Source: Lysobacteraceae bacterium NML03-0222 (lineage in GTDB: Bacteria > Pseudomonadota > Gammaproteobacteria > Xanthomonadales > Xanthomonadaceae). From it: a stretch of 64,000 bases of DNA. The notes beneath the pieces were generated by a model, which was not told the origin of the DNA, ran no database searches, and saw only the letters and a list, made by a program, of their open reading frames with translations. Shown here one piece after another: positions 17,851-25,857 of the stretch. Both the position numbers and the translations under genes were made by a program. The stretch spans positions 248,001-312,000 of the forward strand of contig NWQM01000001.1 of assembly GCA_002798195.1 (NCBI GenBank). Reading direction: 5' to 3'. Positions within the stretch are counted from its first letter, which is position 1. Every line of letters starts with the position of its first letter.

Positions 17851-17910
17851 CCGGCACTGCCCCGGCCAGCAATGGCTGGGGCAGACCGCCCTCAACCTGA
17901 CGGCCTGACC

Positions 17911-18210
17911 ATGCCACGTTCTGTTCATCTGGGGCTGCGCGTCATCGCTGCCATCCTGGGCGGCTATGCCTGTGCTTTTGGCTTGGCCGCCGCCATCGCT
18001 GCCAGCGCCCATGTGGGTTCAGGGCTTGGCTTTCATGAGGCCGAGCAGCTCGGTCACCTGCTCGCCCTGCTGCTGTATCCGGCACTGATGCTGTGGACGC
18101 TGGCCACGCCCCGCCTGTTACGAGCCTTCTTGCTGCAAGCGGGCAGCGCCGGGGGGCTGATGCTGCTGGCGCTCTGGCTGCAAAACCTGATGCTGCACGG
18201 CGGAGCATGA
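17911..18210 (+). CDS. Small membrane protein, DUF3649-like
   Basis: 99 residues starting at ATG 17911 (MPRSVHLGLRV), an in-frame start 39 bases earlier being less likely. Three hydrophobic segments are visible (about residues 8-32, 47-65 and 70-95). Small proteins of this type (DUF3649) occur between TonB receptors and PepSY proteins in Xanthomonas relatives; that family name is recalled, not searched. Its stop overlaps the start of the PepSY gene (ATGA). Role in iron uptake is inferred only from the operon. Confidence 0.7.
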   Translation: MPRSVHLGLRVIAAILGGYACAFGLAAAIAASAHVGSGLGFHEAEQLGHLLALLLYPALMLWTLATPRLLRAFLLQAGSAGGLMLLALWLQNLMLHGGA

Positions 18211-19910
18211 CCTGTATGAAACCGCATCCACACGCTTTTGCCAGCTTCCGCCAGGCCATGGCCTGGGTGCATACCTGGCTTGGGCTGGTACTGGGATTTG
18301 TACTGATGGTGTGTTTCTTCTTCGGAACACTGTCAGTATTTGACCGCGAAATCGACCGCTGGGCAGTGCCGGCCACCCGCTTTGCCGCGCAGCCGATGCC
18401 GGATTTCCACACCCGACTGTGGCCGGCCTGGCAGACGCTGTTGCCCAAGGAGGCCGACTATCAAGCCGAAGCCCCGCGCCTGCACGACCCGGCCAAAGGC
18501 GCACTGCCGCCACGCAATACACTGCAAGCCGACCAGTTCTGGGCCTATACCACCCACCGCGACCCGGTGGTGCAGATTGGCGCGCGCTTTGTGTTGCCCA
18601 CTGCCCGCGATGATGTCGATGACTATCTCTATGCCAGTGCACAAATCGACCCGCGCAGCGGCAAACTGCTTCCCGACGGGGCATTCAATATCGGCAGCGA
18701 CTGGTTTTATCCGATGCACTACCACCTCAACTGGGCATGGCTGAACCTGGGCTATTGGCTGGTGGGACTGGCCGGGATGGTGATGCTGCTGGCGCTGATT
18801 TCCGGGGTAATCCTGCATCGCAAGCTGTTCCGTGAACTGTTTACCTTCCGTCCCGACAAGCAGCGGCTGCGCAGCCTTCTGGATTTGCACAATCTGAGTG
18901 GCGTGGTGGCACTGCCGTTTCATTTGTTTTTCGCCTTTACCGGGGTGCTGATTTTTGCCGCCTGGCTATACCTGCCGGTCGGCCATAGCCTGTTGCAACC
19001 GCTGCATGACCGGCACGCCGTACACGAAGCATCCGCCAGTGGGCTGCCGCACCAGCGCAGCGGCAAGGCGCAAACCCATATCGCCCCGGTCACGGCGATG
19101 GTGCAGCAGGCCAAACAACGCTGGGCCGAGCGTGGCATGCCCGGCGAAGTTGGCCTGCTGGAGCTGCATCATGTCGGTGATGCCGATGCCTATATCAGCA
19201 TCCATCGCGCTGGCAGCGACCGGGTGGCGCTGGTCGGGCAGGCGCTGCATTTCAAGGCCAGCAGCGGCGCATTGCTGCATGAGGCGCCGCCGCAAAACCC
19301 GGTGGCCGCCGTGCATGAATACCTCAGCGGCCTGCATTTGCAGCACTTTCGCCATTGGCTGCTGCGCTGGCTGTATCTGCTTGGCGGGCTGCTCGGCTGT
19401 ATCTGCATCGCCACCGGGTTCTTGTTCTTTGTGGAAAAACGCAAGCAGCAGCATGCCCGCCAGGGGCGGCAAGGTAGCCGGGTGGTGGACGCGCTGGCCA
19501 TCACCGCGATCACCGGCATGGTCTTGGCTGCGCTGGCGATACTGGTCGCCAACCGGCTGCTGCCGGAAAGCTTTACCGCCCTGGGCTGGCAAAGCAGCGA
19601 CTGGCAAAAGGCGGCATTCTGGGGAGTGTGGCTGGCAGCCGGGCTGCATGCCTGGCTGCGCAGTGCGCCGCTGGCACAAGGCCGCCCGAACCCGGCCTGG
19701 CGCGAGCAGTGCCTGCTCGTGGCCGTATTGGCACTGCTGGCAGTGGCGCTGAACTGGCTGAGCACCGGCGATCACCTTCTCAAAACGCTGATAACCGAGC
19801 GTTATTGGCCGGTGGCCGGGGTGGACATGGCGCTGCTGTTGAGTGCGTTGACGGCATTGTGGACAGCAAGACGGTTGGGTGAAAGAACCCGCCGTGCGGA
19901 GGGCGAGTGA
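18207..19910 (+). CDS. PepSY-associated transmembrane protein (iron uptake operon)
   Basis: 567 residues from ATG 18207; ATG 18216 is an alternative. The protein opens with AWVHTWLGLVLGFVLMVCFFFGTL, the typical first helix of PepSY_TM proteins with its conserved His. The large periplasmic region follows, then HLNWAWLNLGYWLVGLAG, the helix with LDLHNLSGVVALPFHLFFAF, and C-terminal helices. Related proteins, such as those of the FegB/PiuB type, are proposed inner-membrane ferric-siderophore reductases, with His residues that could bind haem. It lies in a Fur-controlled operon behind a TonB receptor, which supports a role in reducing or releasing imported iron. Confidence 0.85.
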   Translation: MTCMKPHPHAFASFRQAMAWVHTWLGLVLGFVLMVCFFFGTLSVFDREIDRWAVPATRFAAQPMPDFHTRLWPAWQTLLPKEADYQAEAPRLHDPAKGALPPRNTLQADQFWAYTTHRDPVVQIGARFVLPTARDDVDDYLYASAQIDPRSGKLLPDGAFNIGSDWFYPMHYHLNWAWLNLGYWLVGLAGMVMLLALISGVILHRKLFRELFTFRPDKQRLRSLLDLHNLSGVVALPFHLFFAFTGVLIFAAWLYLPVGHSLLQPLHDRHAVHEASASGLPHQRSGKAQTHIAPVTAMVQQAKQRWAERGMPGEVGLLELHHVGDADAYISIHRAGSDRVALVGQALHFKASSGALLHEAPPQNPVAAVHEYLSGLHLQHFRHWLLRWLYLLGGLLGCICIATGFLFFVEKRKQQHARQGRQGSRVVDALAITAITGMVLAALAILVANRLLPESFTALGWQSSDWQKAAFWGVWLAAGLHAWLRSAPLAQGRPNPAWREQCLLVAVLALLAVALNWLSTGDHLLKTLITERYWPVAGVDMALLLSALTALWTARRLGERTRRAEGE

Positions 19911-20209
19911 TGACAGCGGCGCTATGGCATGGGCTGACCTTGGCCGCCTGCACACTGGGCATGGCCTGGCTGGCGCTGGGCATGGCCGTGCATTGGCAGC
20001 AAGTCCGCGGCGCACTGCCTGCCCCGCCGCGGCTGCGGCGGTTGCGGCTACAGGGCTGGCTGGCATTGGCGGCCGGACTGGGCTGCGCGCTGGCGGCCGA
20101 CCATCCGGGCATGGCCATGCTGGTATGGCCGCTGGCACTGGCTGCGGCGGCATTTATCGTCGCCATGCTGTTGGCCTTCCGCCCGCACTGGCTGCGGCCG
20201 CTGGCTTAG
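19910..20209 (+). CDS. Small membrane protein, DUF3325-like
   Basis: 99 residues, starting at ATG 19910 which overlaps the PepSY stop; a GTG three bases earlier is equally possible. The protein has three hydrophobic helices separated by basic loops (RLRRLRLQG in the middle) and ends RPHWLRPLA. DUF3325 proteins are known as the last members of TonB receptor/PepSY operons; the match is by pattern and context. It is followed by a strong terminator, so the operon has four genes. Confidence 0.68.
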   Translation: MTAALWHGLTLAACTLGMAWLALGMAVHWQQVRGALPAPPRLRRLRLQGWLALAAGLGCALAADHPGMAMLVWPLALAAAAFIVAMLLAFRPHWLRPLA

Positions 20210-20249
20210 AGCCTGTTCCTAATCTTCTCCCCGGTCTGCCGGGGCATAC

Positions 20250-20275
20250 AAAACCCCGCCAGCGGCGGGGTTTTG
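20250..20275. terminator. Terminator between the iron operon and mdh
   Basis: CCCCGCC (20254-20260) pairs with GGCGGGG (20264-20270) around AGC, flanked by AAA before and TTTT after. It is usable from both sides for the convergent units. Confidence 0.88.
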
Positions 20276-20300
20276 TGGATTGCCCGGTGAGCTGTGAAGG

Positions 20301-21287
20301 TCAGCCCAACAAATGCGCCACACCGGCGCGTTCTTCTTCCAGCTCGGCCAGGGTCTTGTCCATCGCGGCGCGGCTGAAATCATCCACCGGCAGGTCTTTG
20401 ACCACGGTGTATTCGCCGTTTTCGCAGGTGACCGGCACGCCGTAAATCACGCCTTCGGGCACGCCGTAGCTGCCATCGGAAGGCACGCCCATGGTCACCC
20501 ATTTGCCGTGGGTGCCAAGCGCCCAATCGCGCATATGGTCGATGGCGGCATTGGCTGCGGAAGCGGCCGAGGACAGGCCACGGGCTTCGATAATGGCCGC
20601 GCCGCGCTTGCCGACCACCGGGATGAAGGTATTGGCATTCCAGTCGGCATCGTTGATTTTGTCTTTCAGCGAGGCGCCATTCACGGTAGCGAAGCGGTAA
20701 TCGGGGTACATGGTCGGGCTGTGGTTGCCCCAGACCACCAGTTTCTCGATATCGGCCACCGCCACGCCGGCCTTGTTGGCCAACTGGCTGAGGGCGCGGT
20801 TGTGGTCAAGGCGCAGCATTGCGGTGAAGTTTTTGGCCGGCAAGTCCGGGGCGGACTTCATGGCGATATAGGCATTGGTATTGGCCGGGTTGCCGACCAC
20901 AATCACCTTGACGTTGCGGCTGGCGACCTTGTTCAGCGCCTTGCCCTGTACGGTGAAGATTTCCGCATTCTTGAGCAGCAGGTCTTTGCGCTCCATGCCG
21001 GGGCCGCGCGGCATGGCGCCCACCAACAGCGCGTAGTCGGCATCTTTGAAGGCCACTTCCGGGTCATCGGTGCCGACCATGCCGGCCAACAGCGGGAAGG
21101 CGCAGTCTTCCAGCTCCATCATCACGCCCTTCAGCGCAGCCTGGGCTTTTTCCAGCGGCAGCTCCAGCATTTGCAGGATGACCGGCTGGTCTTTGCCGAG
21201 CATTTCGCCCGAGGCGATGCGGAACAACAGGGCGTAACCGATTTGACCAGCAGCGCCGGTGACGGCAACACGGACGGGTTTCTTCAT
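20301..21287 (-). CDS. mdh: Malate dehydrogenase (NAD)
   Basis: Interconverts malate and oxaloacetate in the TCA cycle. 328 residues, the length of the type found in Xanthomonas, Burkholderia and Thermus rather than the shorter E. coli enzyme (312). NAD-binding motif TGAAGQIGYALLF at the N-terminus, MPRGPGMERKDLL substrate-loop Arg residues, NPANTNAYIA, LDHNRA and catalytic His in VVWGNHSPTMYPD. GAGGA precedes the ATG. A glutaredoxin-like gene lies 64 bases upstream on the same strand. Confidence 0.97.
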   Translation of the reverse strand: MKKPVRVAVTGAAGQIGYALLFRIASGEMLGKDQPVILQMLELPLEKAQAALKGVMMELEDCAFPLLAGMVGTDDPEVAFKDADYALLVGAMPRGPGMERKDLLLKNAEIFTVQGKALNKVASRNVKVIVVGNPANTNAYIAMKSAPDLPAKNFTAMLRLDHNRALSQLANKAGVAVADIEKLVVWGNHSPTMYPDYRFATVNGASLKDKINDADWNANTFIPVVGKRGAAIIEARGLSSAASAANAAIDHMRDWALGTHGKWVTMGVPSDGSYGVPEGVIYGVPVTCENGEYTVVKDLPVDDFSRAAMDKTLAELEEERAGVAHLLG

Positions 21288-21351
21288 GACAAAAATCCTC
21301 GTTGGTTGAAAAGAACAGGCGGCAGCGCCGCTTGTGAATGCTCAAAAACGC

Positions 21352-21711
21352 TCAATACACGCGATAGCCCTGCGGGCTTAGCAGCTCTTGCAGGCGCGCG
21401 GTGTTATAGCCGTGCACCACTTCCTGGCCGACAACCGTCACCGGCACGCCGCGCGCGCCCAGTGCCTGCATTGCCGCCTGGCCTTCGGGGCTGTCGATAT
21501 TCAGCGCCTGATATTTGACACTGGCACGCTTGAAATCCGCGCGCTGCTTGCGGCAATAGCCACACCAGTCGGCATACAGCATGACGATGCCGTTATCTCC
21601 GGTGCCGTTGCGCGGGTCGTGCTCGGCAAGTTTGCTGCTTGCCGCCTGATTGGCGAAGTGCAGCACTCCGCCAATCAGTGCAACCGCCAATAGCAGCCAC
21701 AGGGCGCGCAT
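21352..21711 (-). CDS. Membrane-anchored glutaredoxin/thioredoxin-fold protein
   Basis: 119 residues: a hydrophobic N-terminal segment (about residues 3-20) acting as anchor or signal, then a glutaredoxin-like domain with the redox pair Cys50 and Cys53 in LYADWCGYCRKQ. The cis-Pro loop is RGVPVTVVG and the C-terminal helix follows VVHGYN. The fold and CxxC indicate thiol-disulfide exchange, most likely outside the cytoplasm if the segment is an anchor. It starts 5 bases after the aminotransferase stop and precedes mdh. Confidence 0.8.
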   Translation of the reverse strand: MRALWLLLAVALIGGVLHFANQAASSKLAEHDPRNGTGDNGIVMLYADWCGYCRKQRADFKRASVKYQALNIDSPEGQAAMQALGARGVPVTVVGQEVVHGYNTARLQELLSPQGYRVY

Positions 21712-21716
21712 CAGGC

Positions 21717-22916
21717 TCAGGCCATTTCCGCAAAGAATTCGCGGATACGTTCCATGCCCGGCGCCAGTTGCGGGGTCGGGCAGGTATAGCTGATGCGCAG
21801 CGCGCGCGGCTCACCGAAGGCCGAGCCGGGCACGCAGGCCACGCCCTTGCTTTCCAGCAATGCGGCGCACAGCTCCATGTCGTTGTTTACCTGCTTGCCG
21901 TTATGCGATTTGCCGAAATAGGCGCTGACATCCGGGAACACATAGAACGCGCCTTGCGGACGCGGGCAGACGATGCCGGGGATGGCATCGAGCACGGCCA
22001 GCACTTCATCGCGCTTTTGGGCAAATTCGCGGCATTTTTCCTGCGGCACATCTTGCGGGCCGGCCAGCGCGGCCACGGCGGCGGCATTGATGACTTCCGG
22101 CAAGCTGGTGATGTGGTTGGAGTTCATCGTGGTGATGGCATTGGCGACCACTTCCGGGCCGGCCAGCAGCCCCACGCGCCAGCCCGGCATGCCATAGCTC
22201 TTGGACAGCGAATCGACAAAAATCACCCGGTCTTTCAGCTCCGGGCGCACATGCACGAAGTTGTGATAGCCCACATCGTCAAACACCATCTGGTTGTAGA
22301 GGTCGTCGGCAATGATCCAGGTGTCGGGATACTTGGCGATGACATCGGCCAGCGCTGCGATTTCCTCGCGGCTATACACCATGCCGGTGGGGTTGGAAGG
22401 GTTGTTGAACAGCAACATGCGCGGCTTCTTGGCCAGCGCTGCATCCAGTTGCGCCGGGGTCAGCTTGTAATCCTGCTCGGCCGGGCAGGGCAAAAGCTCA
22501 ATCTTGGCGTTGACGATTTCGGCGATATCGACATAGCTGGTCCAGTACGGCGTCGGGAAGGCAATGGTGTCGCCCTCATCCAGCAGCGCTTCGGCCAGGT
22601 TGTAGAGGATGTGCTTGGCGCCCACGCCCGTGGCGCAGTTGGCGCGGGTATAGCCGTTCAGCCCCAGGCGCTCAAGATGCACCAGGAACGCATCCAGAAG
22701 CTCCGGCGCGCCCCGGTTGCTGCCGTACTGGCCGCTGTCTTTTTTCAGCCAGTCGGCCACCGCCTGATAGACATGCTTGCCGGGCAGGAAATTTGGCACA
22801 CCGATGGAAAAACTGATGATGTCGCGGCCTTCGGCCTTCATTTGCTTGGCCTTTTCGGCAATCTGCATGATGGCGCTGGGCTTGGCGCGGCCAATGCGCT
22901 GGGCGAGTTGGGGCAT
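21717..22916 (-). CDS. Class I PLP-dependent aminotransferase (aspartate/alanine type)
   Basis: Cytoplasmic enzyme moving amino groups between amino acids and 2-oxo acids. 399 residues from ATG 22916, where GVPNFLPGKHV and the family start MPQLAQRIG align. The fold-type I features are NNPSNPTGMVYS, Asp and Tyr in IIADDLYNQM, and the Schiff-base Lys in VDSLSKSYGMPGWRVG, followed by Arg in ALRISYTCP. This is the subgroup that includes aspartate transaminase of the Ib type. Donor specificity cannot be fixed from sequence. Confidence 0.88.
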   Translation of the reverse strand: MPQLAQRIGRAKPSAIMQIAEKAKQMKAEGRDIISFSIGVPNFLPGKHVYQAVADWLKKDSGQYGSNRGAPELLDAFLVHLERLGLNGYTRANCATGVGAKHILYNLAEALLDEGDTIAFPTPYWTSYVDIAEIVNAKIELLPCPAEQDYKLTPAQLDAALAKKPRMLLFNNPSNPTGMVYSREEIAALADVIAKYPDTWIIADDLYNQMVFDDVGYHNFVHVRPELKDRVIFVDSLSKSYGMPGWRVGLLAGPEVVANAITTMNSNHITSLPEVINAAAVAALAGPQDVPQEKCREFAQKRDEVLAVLDAIPGIVCPRPQGAFYVFPDVSAYFGKSHNGKQVNNDMELCAALLESKGVACVPGSAFGEPRALRISYTCPTPQLAPGMERIREFFAEMA

Positions 22917-23033
22917 GTCGAGTCTCTTTTCAGGAAATGAAGTCAGGAAGGGGCGGAACACGCTGCTCAAAGGCAGCACAAAGCCCGGTGATTTTACCAT
23001 GCGGCAGCTGTGCGGCCTGGGGCGGTACGCTCA

Positions 23034-23849
23034 TCATGCCGTCTCGGGCAGGCGTAACCAGCACAATCCCGGCATCTTGTTGCCCAGCGGGGTTTTTTCA
23101 AGCCAGGGAATCAGCCAGCGCAGCGGCCCACGCGGAAACAGGAAGGTCACGTTATGGACTTCAACCGGCTGTCCAATCCAGCGCGAAAGCGTGGGCGCAA
23201 GCTGATCGCGGTCAATCCCCCAGGGCATCGGCGGCGTGCGGTAATGCCGGGTTTTCATCCAGCCGCGCGCGCTCAAGCTGCGGCGTGAGAGTGCGCGACT
23301 CAAGTAGTCGAACATCAAAATGGCGCCGGGAAAGCGTGCCGCCATCGCCTGCATCAGCGCCGCGACTTGTTCTTCCTTGAAATACATCAGCAGCCCCTGG
23401 GCGCTGATGAAGACGGCGCGCCCCGGCGGCACGGCGTCGAACCAGGCGCTATCGAGCGCACTGACGGCAATATGCCGGTGCTGTGCATCCGGCTGGATGA
23501 AGCGCTCGCGAACGGCCATGGCTTCGGGCAGGTCAATGCTCAGCCATAGCGCCTGGGGTGCATCGATGCGAAAACGCTGAGTTTCGAGTCCCTCGCCCAG
23601 ATTGACGATGACCGCATCGGGATGCTCGTGCAGGAATGCGCGCAGCCGCGCATCGAACAACTGCGAGCGCACCCCATGCGAAGGCTCGGCACGGCCGAAG
23701 CTGCGCACATAGTCATAATCAATGGTGCGATAAATCTCCAGGCATTTTTCATCGCGGATGCAGCCATCGGGGCGTGCCGCCTCGCTGGCGCGGTTATGCA
23801 AAGGCCAGAGTGTGGTTTCTGGTACGCCACTCAGATTGGTTTTCATCAT
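23034..23849 (-). CDS. Class I methyltransferase of the LCMT/polyketide-O-methyltransferase type
   Basis: 271 residues. The segment VIVNLGEGLETQRFRI is the SAM-binding motif typical of the leucine carboxyl methyltransferase-like (PF04072-type) family, which normally reads VxLGxGLDTR. It is preceded by the DYDYVRSF region, and SAQGLLMYFKEEQV is the family's later conserved block. Bacterial members modify small molecules and substrates are mostly unknown. The FMN reductase gene ends 9 bases upstream on the same strand, so they are probably co-transcribed. Confidence 0.82.
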   Translation of the reverse strand: MMKTNLSGVPETTLWPLHNRASEAARPDGCIRDEKCLEIYRTIDYDYVRSFGRAEPSHGVRSQLFDARLRAFLHEHPDAVIVNLGEGLETQRFRIDAPQALWLSIDLPEAMAVRERFIQPDAQHRHIAVSALDSAWFDAVPPGRAVFISAQGLLMYFKEEQVAALMQAMAARFPGAILMFDYLSRALSRRSLSARGWMKTRHYRTPPMPWGIDRDQLAPTLSRWIGQPVEVHNVTFLFPRGPLRWLIPWLEKTPLGNKMPGLCWLRLPETA

Positions 23850-23858
23850 CCTCTCCCA

Positions 23859-24431
23859 TCAAGCAAGCTGCTTTTCCAGCAAGGCCACAAAGCGGTCGAT
23901 ATGGCCTTGCAGGAACTGGCGTGTGGATTCGACATGGATGCGCCCATTGGCATCAAACAGGCTGGGAGAGTTGCCCAGAAATACTTCGGGTTGGCCGACA
24001 ATGGGCATATCGAAATACGACAAGGCCAGACGCAGATTCTTGTTGGCGCTGTAGCCGCCCATCTTGCCGACCGAGTGACTGATGATGGCTGCCGGTTTGT
24101 TTTTCCAGGCCAAATCGCTATTGGGCTTGGAGCCGATATCAATGGCGTTTTTCAAGCAGGCCGGAATGGTGCGATTGTTTTCTGCGGTGACAAACAGCAC
24201 GCCGGTGGCCGCCTTGATGGCCTGTCGAAACTGCACATAGCGCTCAGGCAGCGTTACTTCGCTCTCATCGGGGTCGTCATAGTCGAAGTTGTACAACGGC
24301 AGGTCACCGATTTCGACAATTTCCGCCAGATAGCCAGACGGAAACATTTCGATGACGTTCAACGCCGTTTTGCGTGCGTATGAGCCTTTGCGCAGGCTGC
24401 CGACCAGGACTGCAATTTTCTTCTCGTGCAT
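23859..24431 (-). CDS. NADPH-dependent FMN reductase (ChrR/YieF-like)
   Basis: 190 residues with a flavodoxin-like fold: the N-terminal VGSLRKGSYARKTA loop binds the FMN phosphate, LPLYNFDYDDP and the VTAENNRTIPACLKNAID block are the other conserved parts. Family members reduce quinones, azo compounds or chromate and protect against oxidative stress. In the family the middle block usually reads PEYNxSxPxxLKNAID; here it is present in modified form. It heads a two-gene unit with the methyltransferase. Confidence 0.88.
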   Translation of the reverse strand: MHEKKIAVLVGSLRKGSYARKTALNVIEMFPSGYLAEIVEIGDLPLYNFDYDDPDESEVTLPERYVQFRQAIKAATGVLFVTAENNRTIPACLKNAIDIGSKPNSDLAWKNKPAAIISHSVGKMGGYSANKNLRLALSYFDMPIVGQPEVFLGNSPSLFDANGRIHVESTRQFLQGHIDRFVALLEKQLA

Positions 24432-24534
24432 TGTCTTGCCTCATTGCCGAAGTGGATGGGGTTCGGCTGGCACTGACAACACATCAGCAGCTTGCGTGCA
24501 GGCGATTTTACCTCGTCGAGCTGGCAGATGCCGG

Positions 24535-24565
24535 ACAAAACAAAGCCGGCATGACGCCGGCCTTG
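24535..24565 (-). terminator. Intrinsic terminator after ppiB
   Basis: Read on the minus strand, CAAGGCCGGC and GCCGGCTTTG pair around GTCAT and TTTTG follows. It is 23 bases past the ppiB stop. Confidence 0.8.
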
Positions 24566-24587
24566 TCGGGTTGGGTGTGCAATGCAC

Positions 24588-25082
24588 TCAGGCGGCCAGA
24601 ATCTTGTTCCATTCGGCCACGCGCTCGGCCTTGGCGGCCAGCGCGGCTTCGGCATCACCTTCAATGCGGATGGACTTGATGCCATCGCCTTGCTGGATGC
24701 TGTCCACCACTTCCAGACCTTCCAGCACCTTGCCGAATACGGTGTGCTTGCCGTCCAGCCAATCGGTCTTGATATGGGTGATGAAGAACTGGCTGCCATT
24801 GGTGTTCGGGCCGGCATTGGCCATCGAAATCACGCCGCGCTCATGGCGCACGCCATTATTGGTTTCGTCCTCGAAGCGGTAGCCAGGGCCGCCGGTGCCG
24901 CGTCCGTCCGGGCAGCCACCCTGAATCATGAAGTCGGCGATGACGCGGTGGAAGTTCAGGCCGTTATAGAAGCCGCGCTGGGCGAGGTTGACGAAATTGG
25001 CCACGGTCAGCGGCGCCTTGTCGGCAAACAGCTCCAGTTTGATGGCGCCGCGGTCGGTATCGATGATTGCAGTCAGGGACAT
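24588..25082 (-). CDS. ppiB: Cyclophilin-type peptidyl-prolyl cis-trans isomerase
   Basis: Cytoplasmic prolyl isomerase. 164 residues without a signal peptide, as for PpiB rather than PpiA. The active-site pattern is intact: catalytic Arg in NFHRVIADFMIQGG, then GRGTGGPGYRFEDE, ISMANAGPNTNGSQFFIT and the loop WLDGKHTVFGKVLEG. AAGG precedes the ATG. It is followed by its own terminator. Confidence 0.97.
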   Translation of the reverse strand: MSLTAIIDTDRGAIKLELFADKAPLTVANFVNLAQRGFYNGLNFHRVIADFMIQGGCPDGRGTGGPGYRFEDETNNGVRHERGVISMANAGPNTNGSQFFITHIKTDWLDGKHTVFGKVLEGLEVVDSIQQGDGIKSIRIEGDAEAALAAKAERVAEWNKILAA

Positions 25083-25143
25083 GCCTTTTCCTTAGGGTGA
25101 TGAAAGAGCACGCCCGCGCTTGTGAGCGCTTGCCAGACAAGGC

Positions 25144-25172
25144 GGGCGTGTCTTTCAGGATGGGGACACGCC
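25144..25172. other. Hairpin between the macro-domain gene and ppiB
   Basis: GGCGTGTC and GACACGCC form a perfect eight-base inverted repeat, with a 13-base loop. There is no T tract. On the minus strand it lies after the macro-domain stop and before ppiB, so it may be a weak terminator or a leader structure. Confidence 0.35.
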
Positions 25173-25207
25173 TGTCATGATTCAAGGCCGTCCCATCCCT
25201 CTCCCCA

Positions 25208-25699
25208 TCAGAGTTTTTCTGCGGCAGCCTCGCCCTTCTGGAAGGTGGTGTACACGATGACCGGGATGGACAAATCGCCCAGATATTCGTGCACCAACGG
25301 CTCGACATCATTCCAGTCAAGGCCGCCCACGCCCGTTGCCAGCTTGGGCAGGGCAATGCTCTGGATGTTTTCGTCCTCGATGAACTTGCGCAGCGCCTTC
25401 AGGGTATGGCGCACCTGCGAGAGCGTGGCCTTGCCGGGCTTGCCACCGCTATGGCCTTCGGCGCCTTCCTGGGTGAACAGGTTGACCACACGCTGGCCGT
25501 CTGCCCCCATCCATGCCCACAACTCGCCGGGCTTGGGGCTTTGCGTATGGCAGTAATGGCGGAAATCCTTGTACAGCGAAGGCGCGTGCTCGCGCAGTGC
25601 CAGCGCCAGTCCTTGATGAAAATCATCGTTCGGAGCGATGCCATGGGCGATGGCATGGGCGCGGCTCAACAGGATGTCGCCGGAAACGTTCTGAATCAT
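25208..25699 (-). CDS. Macro-domain protein (ADP-ribose binding, TARG1-like)
   Basis: 163 residues forming a single macro domain. MIQNVSGDILLSRAHAIAHG is the N-terminal strand, NDDFHQGLALAL is the ribose-binding loop region, and LPKLATGVGGLDWNDV is the second phosphate loop, patterned like the PxIGCGLGGLDW block of ALC1/TARG1-type macro domains. Such proteins bind or hydrolyse ADP-ribose esters. I see no DarT-type toxin or other partner beside it, so it is not evidently a toxin-antitoxin half. AGGAGA lies just before the ATG. The divergent typA promoter lies about 100 bases away. Confidence 0.85.
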   Translation of the reverse strand: MIQNVSGDILLSRAHAIAHGIAPNDDFHQGLALALREHAPSLYKDFRHYCHTQSPKPGELWAWMGADGQRVVNLFTQEGAEGHSGGKPGKATLSQVRHTLKALRKFIEDENIQSIALPKLATGVGGLDWNDVEPLVHEYLGDLSIPVIVYTTFQKGEAAAEKL

Positions 25700-25803
25700 G
25701 AGTTCTCCTTCGTTTTAAGCCAGATGCTTGGTGCAGGGTCATTGTGCGCCTTGTTGCGCCGCCGCATCTTGAGCCTGCGCATACTGCAAAAAGCACAGTC
25801 GCG

Positions 25804-25809
25804 TATAAT
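25804..25809 (+). promoter_or_regulatory. -10 element of the typA promoter
   Basis: TATAAT, the perfect -10 consensus, stands 49 bases before the typA start. No good -35 is found at 16-18 bases (ATACTG is the sequence there), so it may rely on an activator or on the -10 strength. Confidence 0.55.
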
Positions 25810-25834
25810 TGGTGCCCATCTTTTTATTTCAGAT

Positions 25835-25855
25835 GGCCGCGTGTGCGGCCTTTTT
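25835..25855 (+). promoter_or_regulatory. Terminator-like hairpin directly before typA
   Basis: GGCCGC (25835-25840) pairs with GCGGCC (25845-25850) around GTGT, followed by five T that end two bases before the typA ATG. It lies downstream of the -10 element, so it would be in the typA leader. It has the form of a transcription attenuator and also occupies the place of a ribosome binding site. Confidence 0.6.
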
Positions 25856-25857
25856 GT

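Noticed and set aside
25208..25699. Macro-domain gene as antitoxin of a DarTG pair
   Set aside because: No DarT-like gene is adjacent, and the protein lacks the extra C-terminal domain of DarG.
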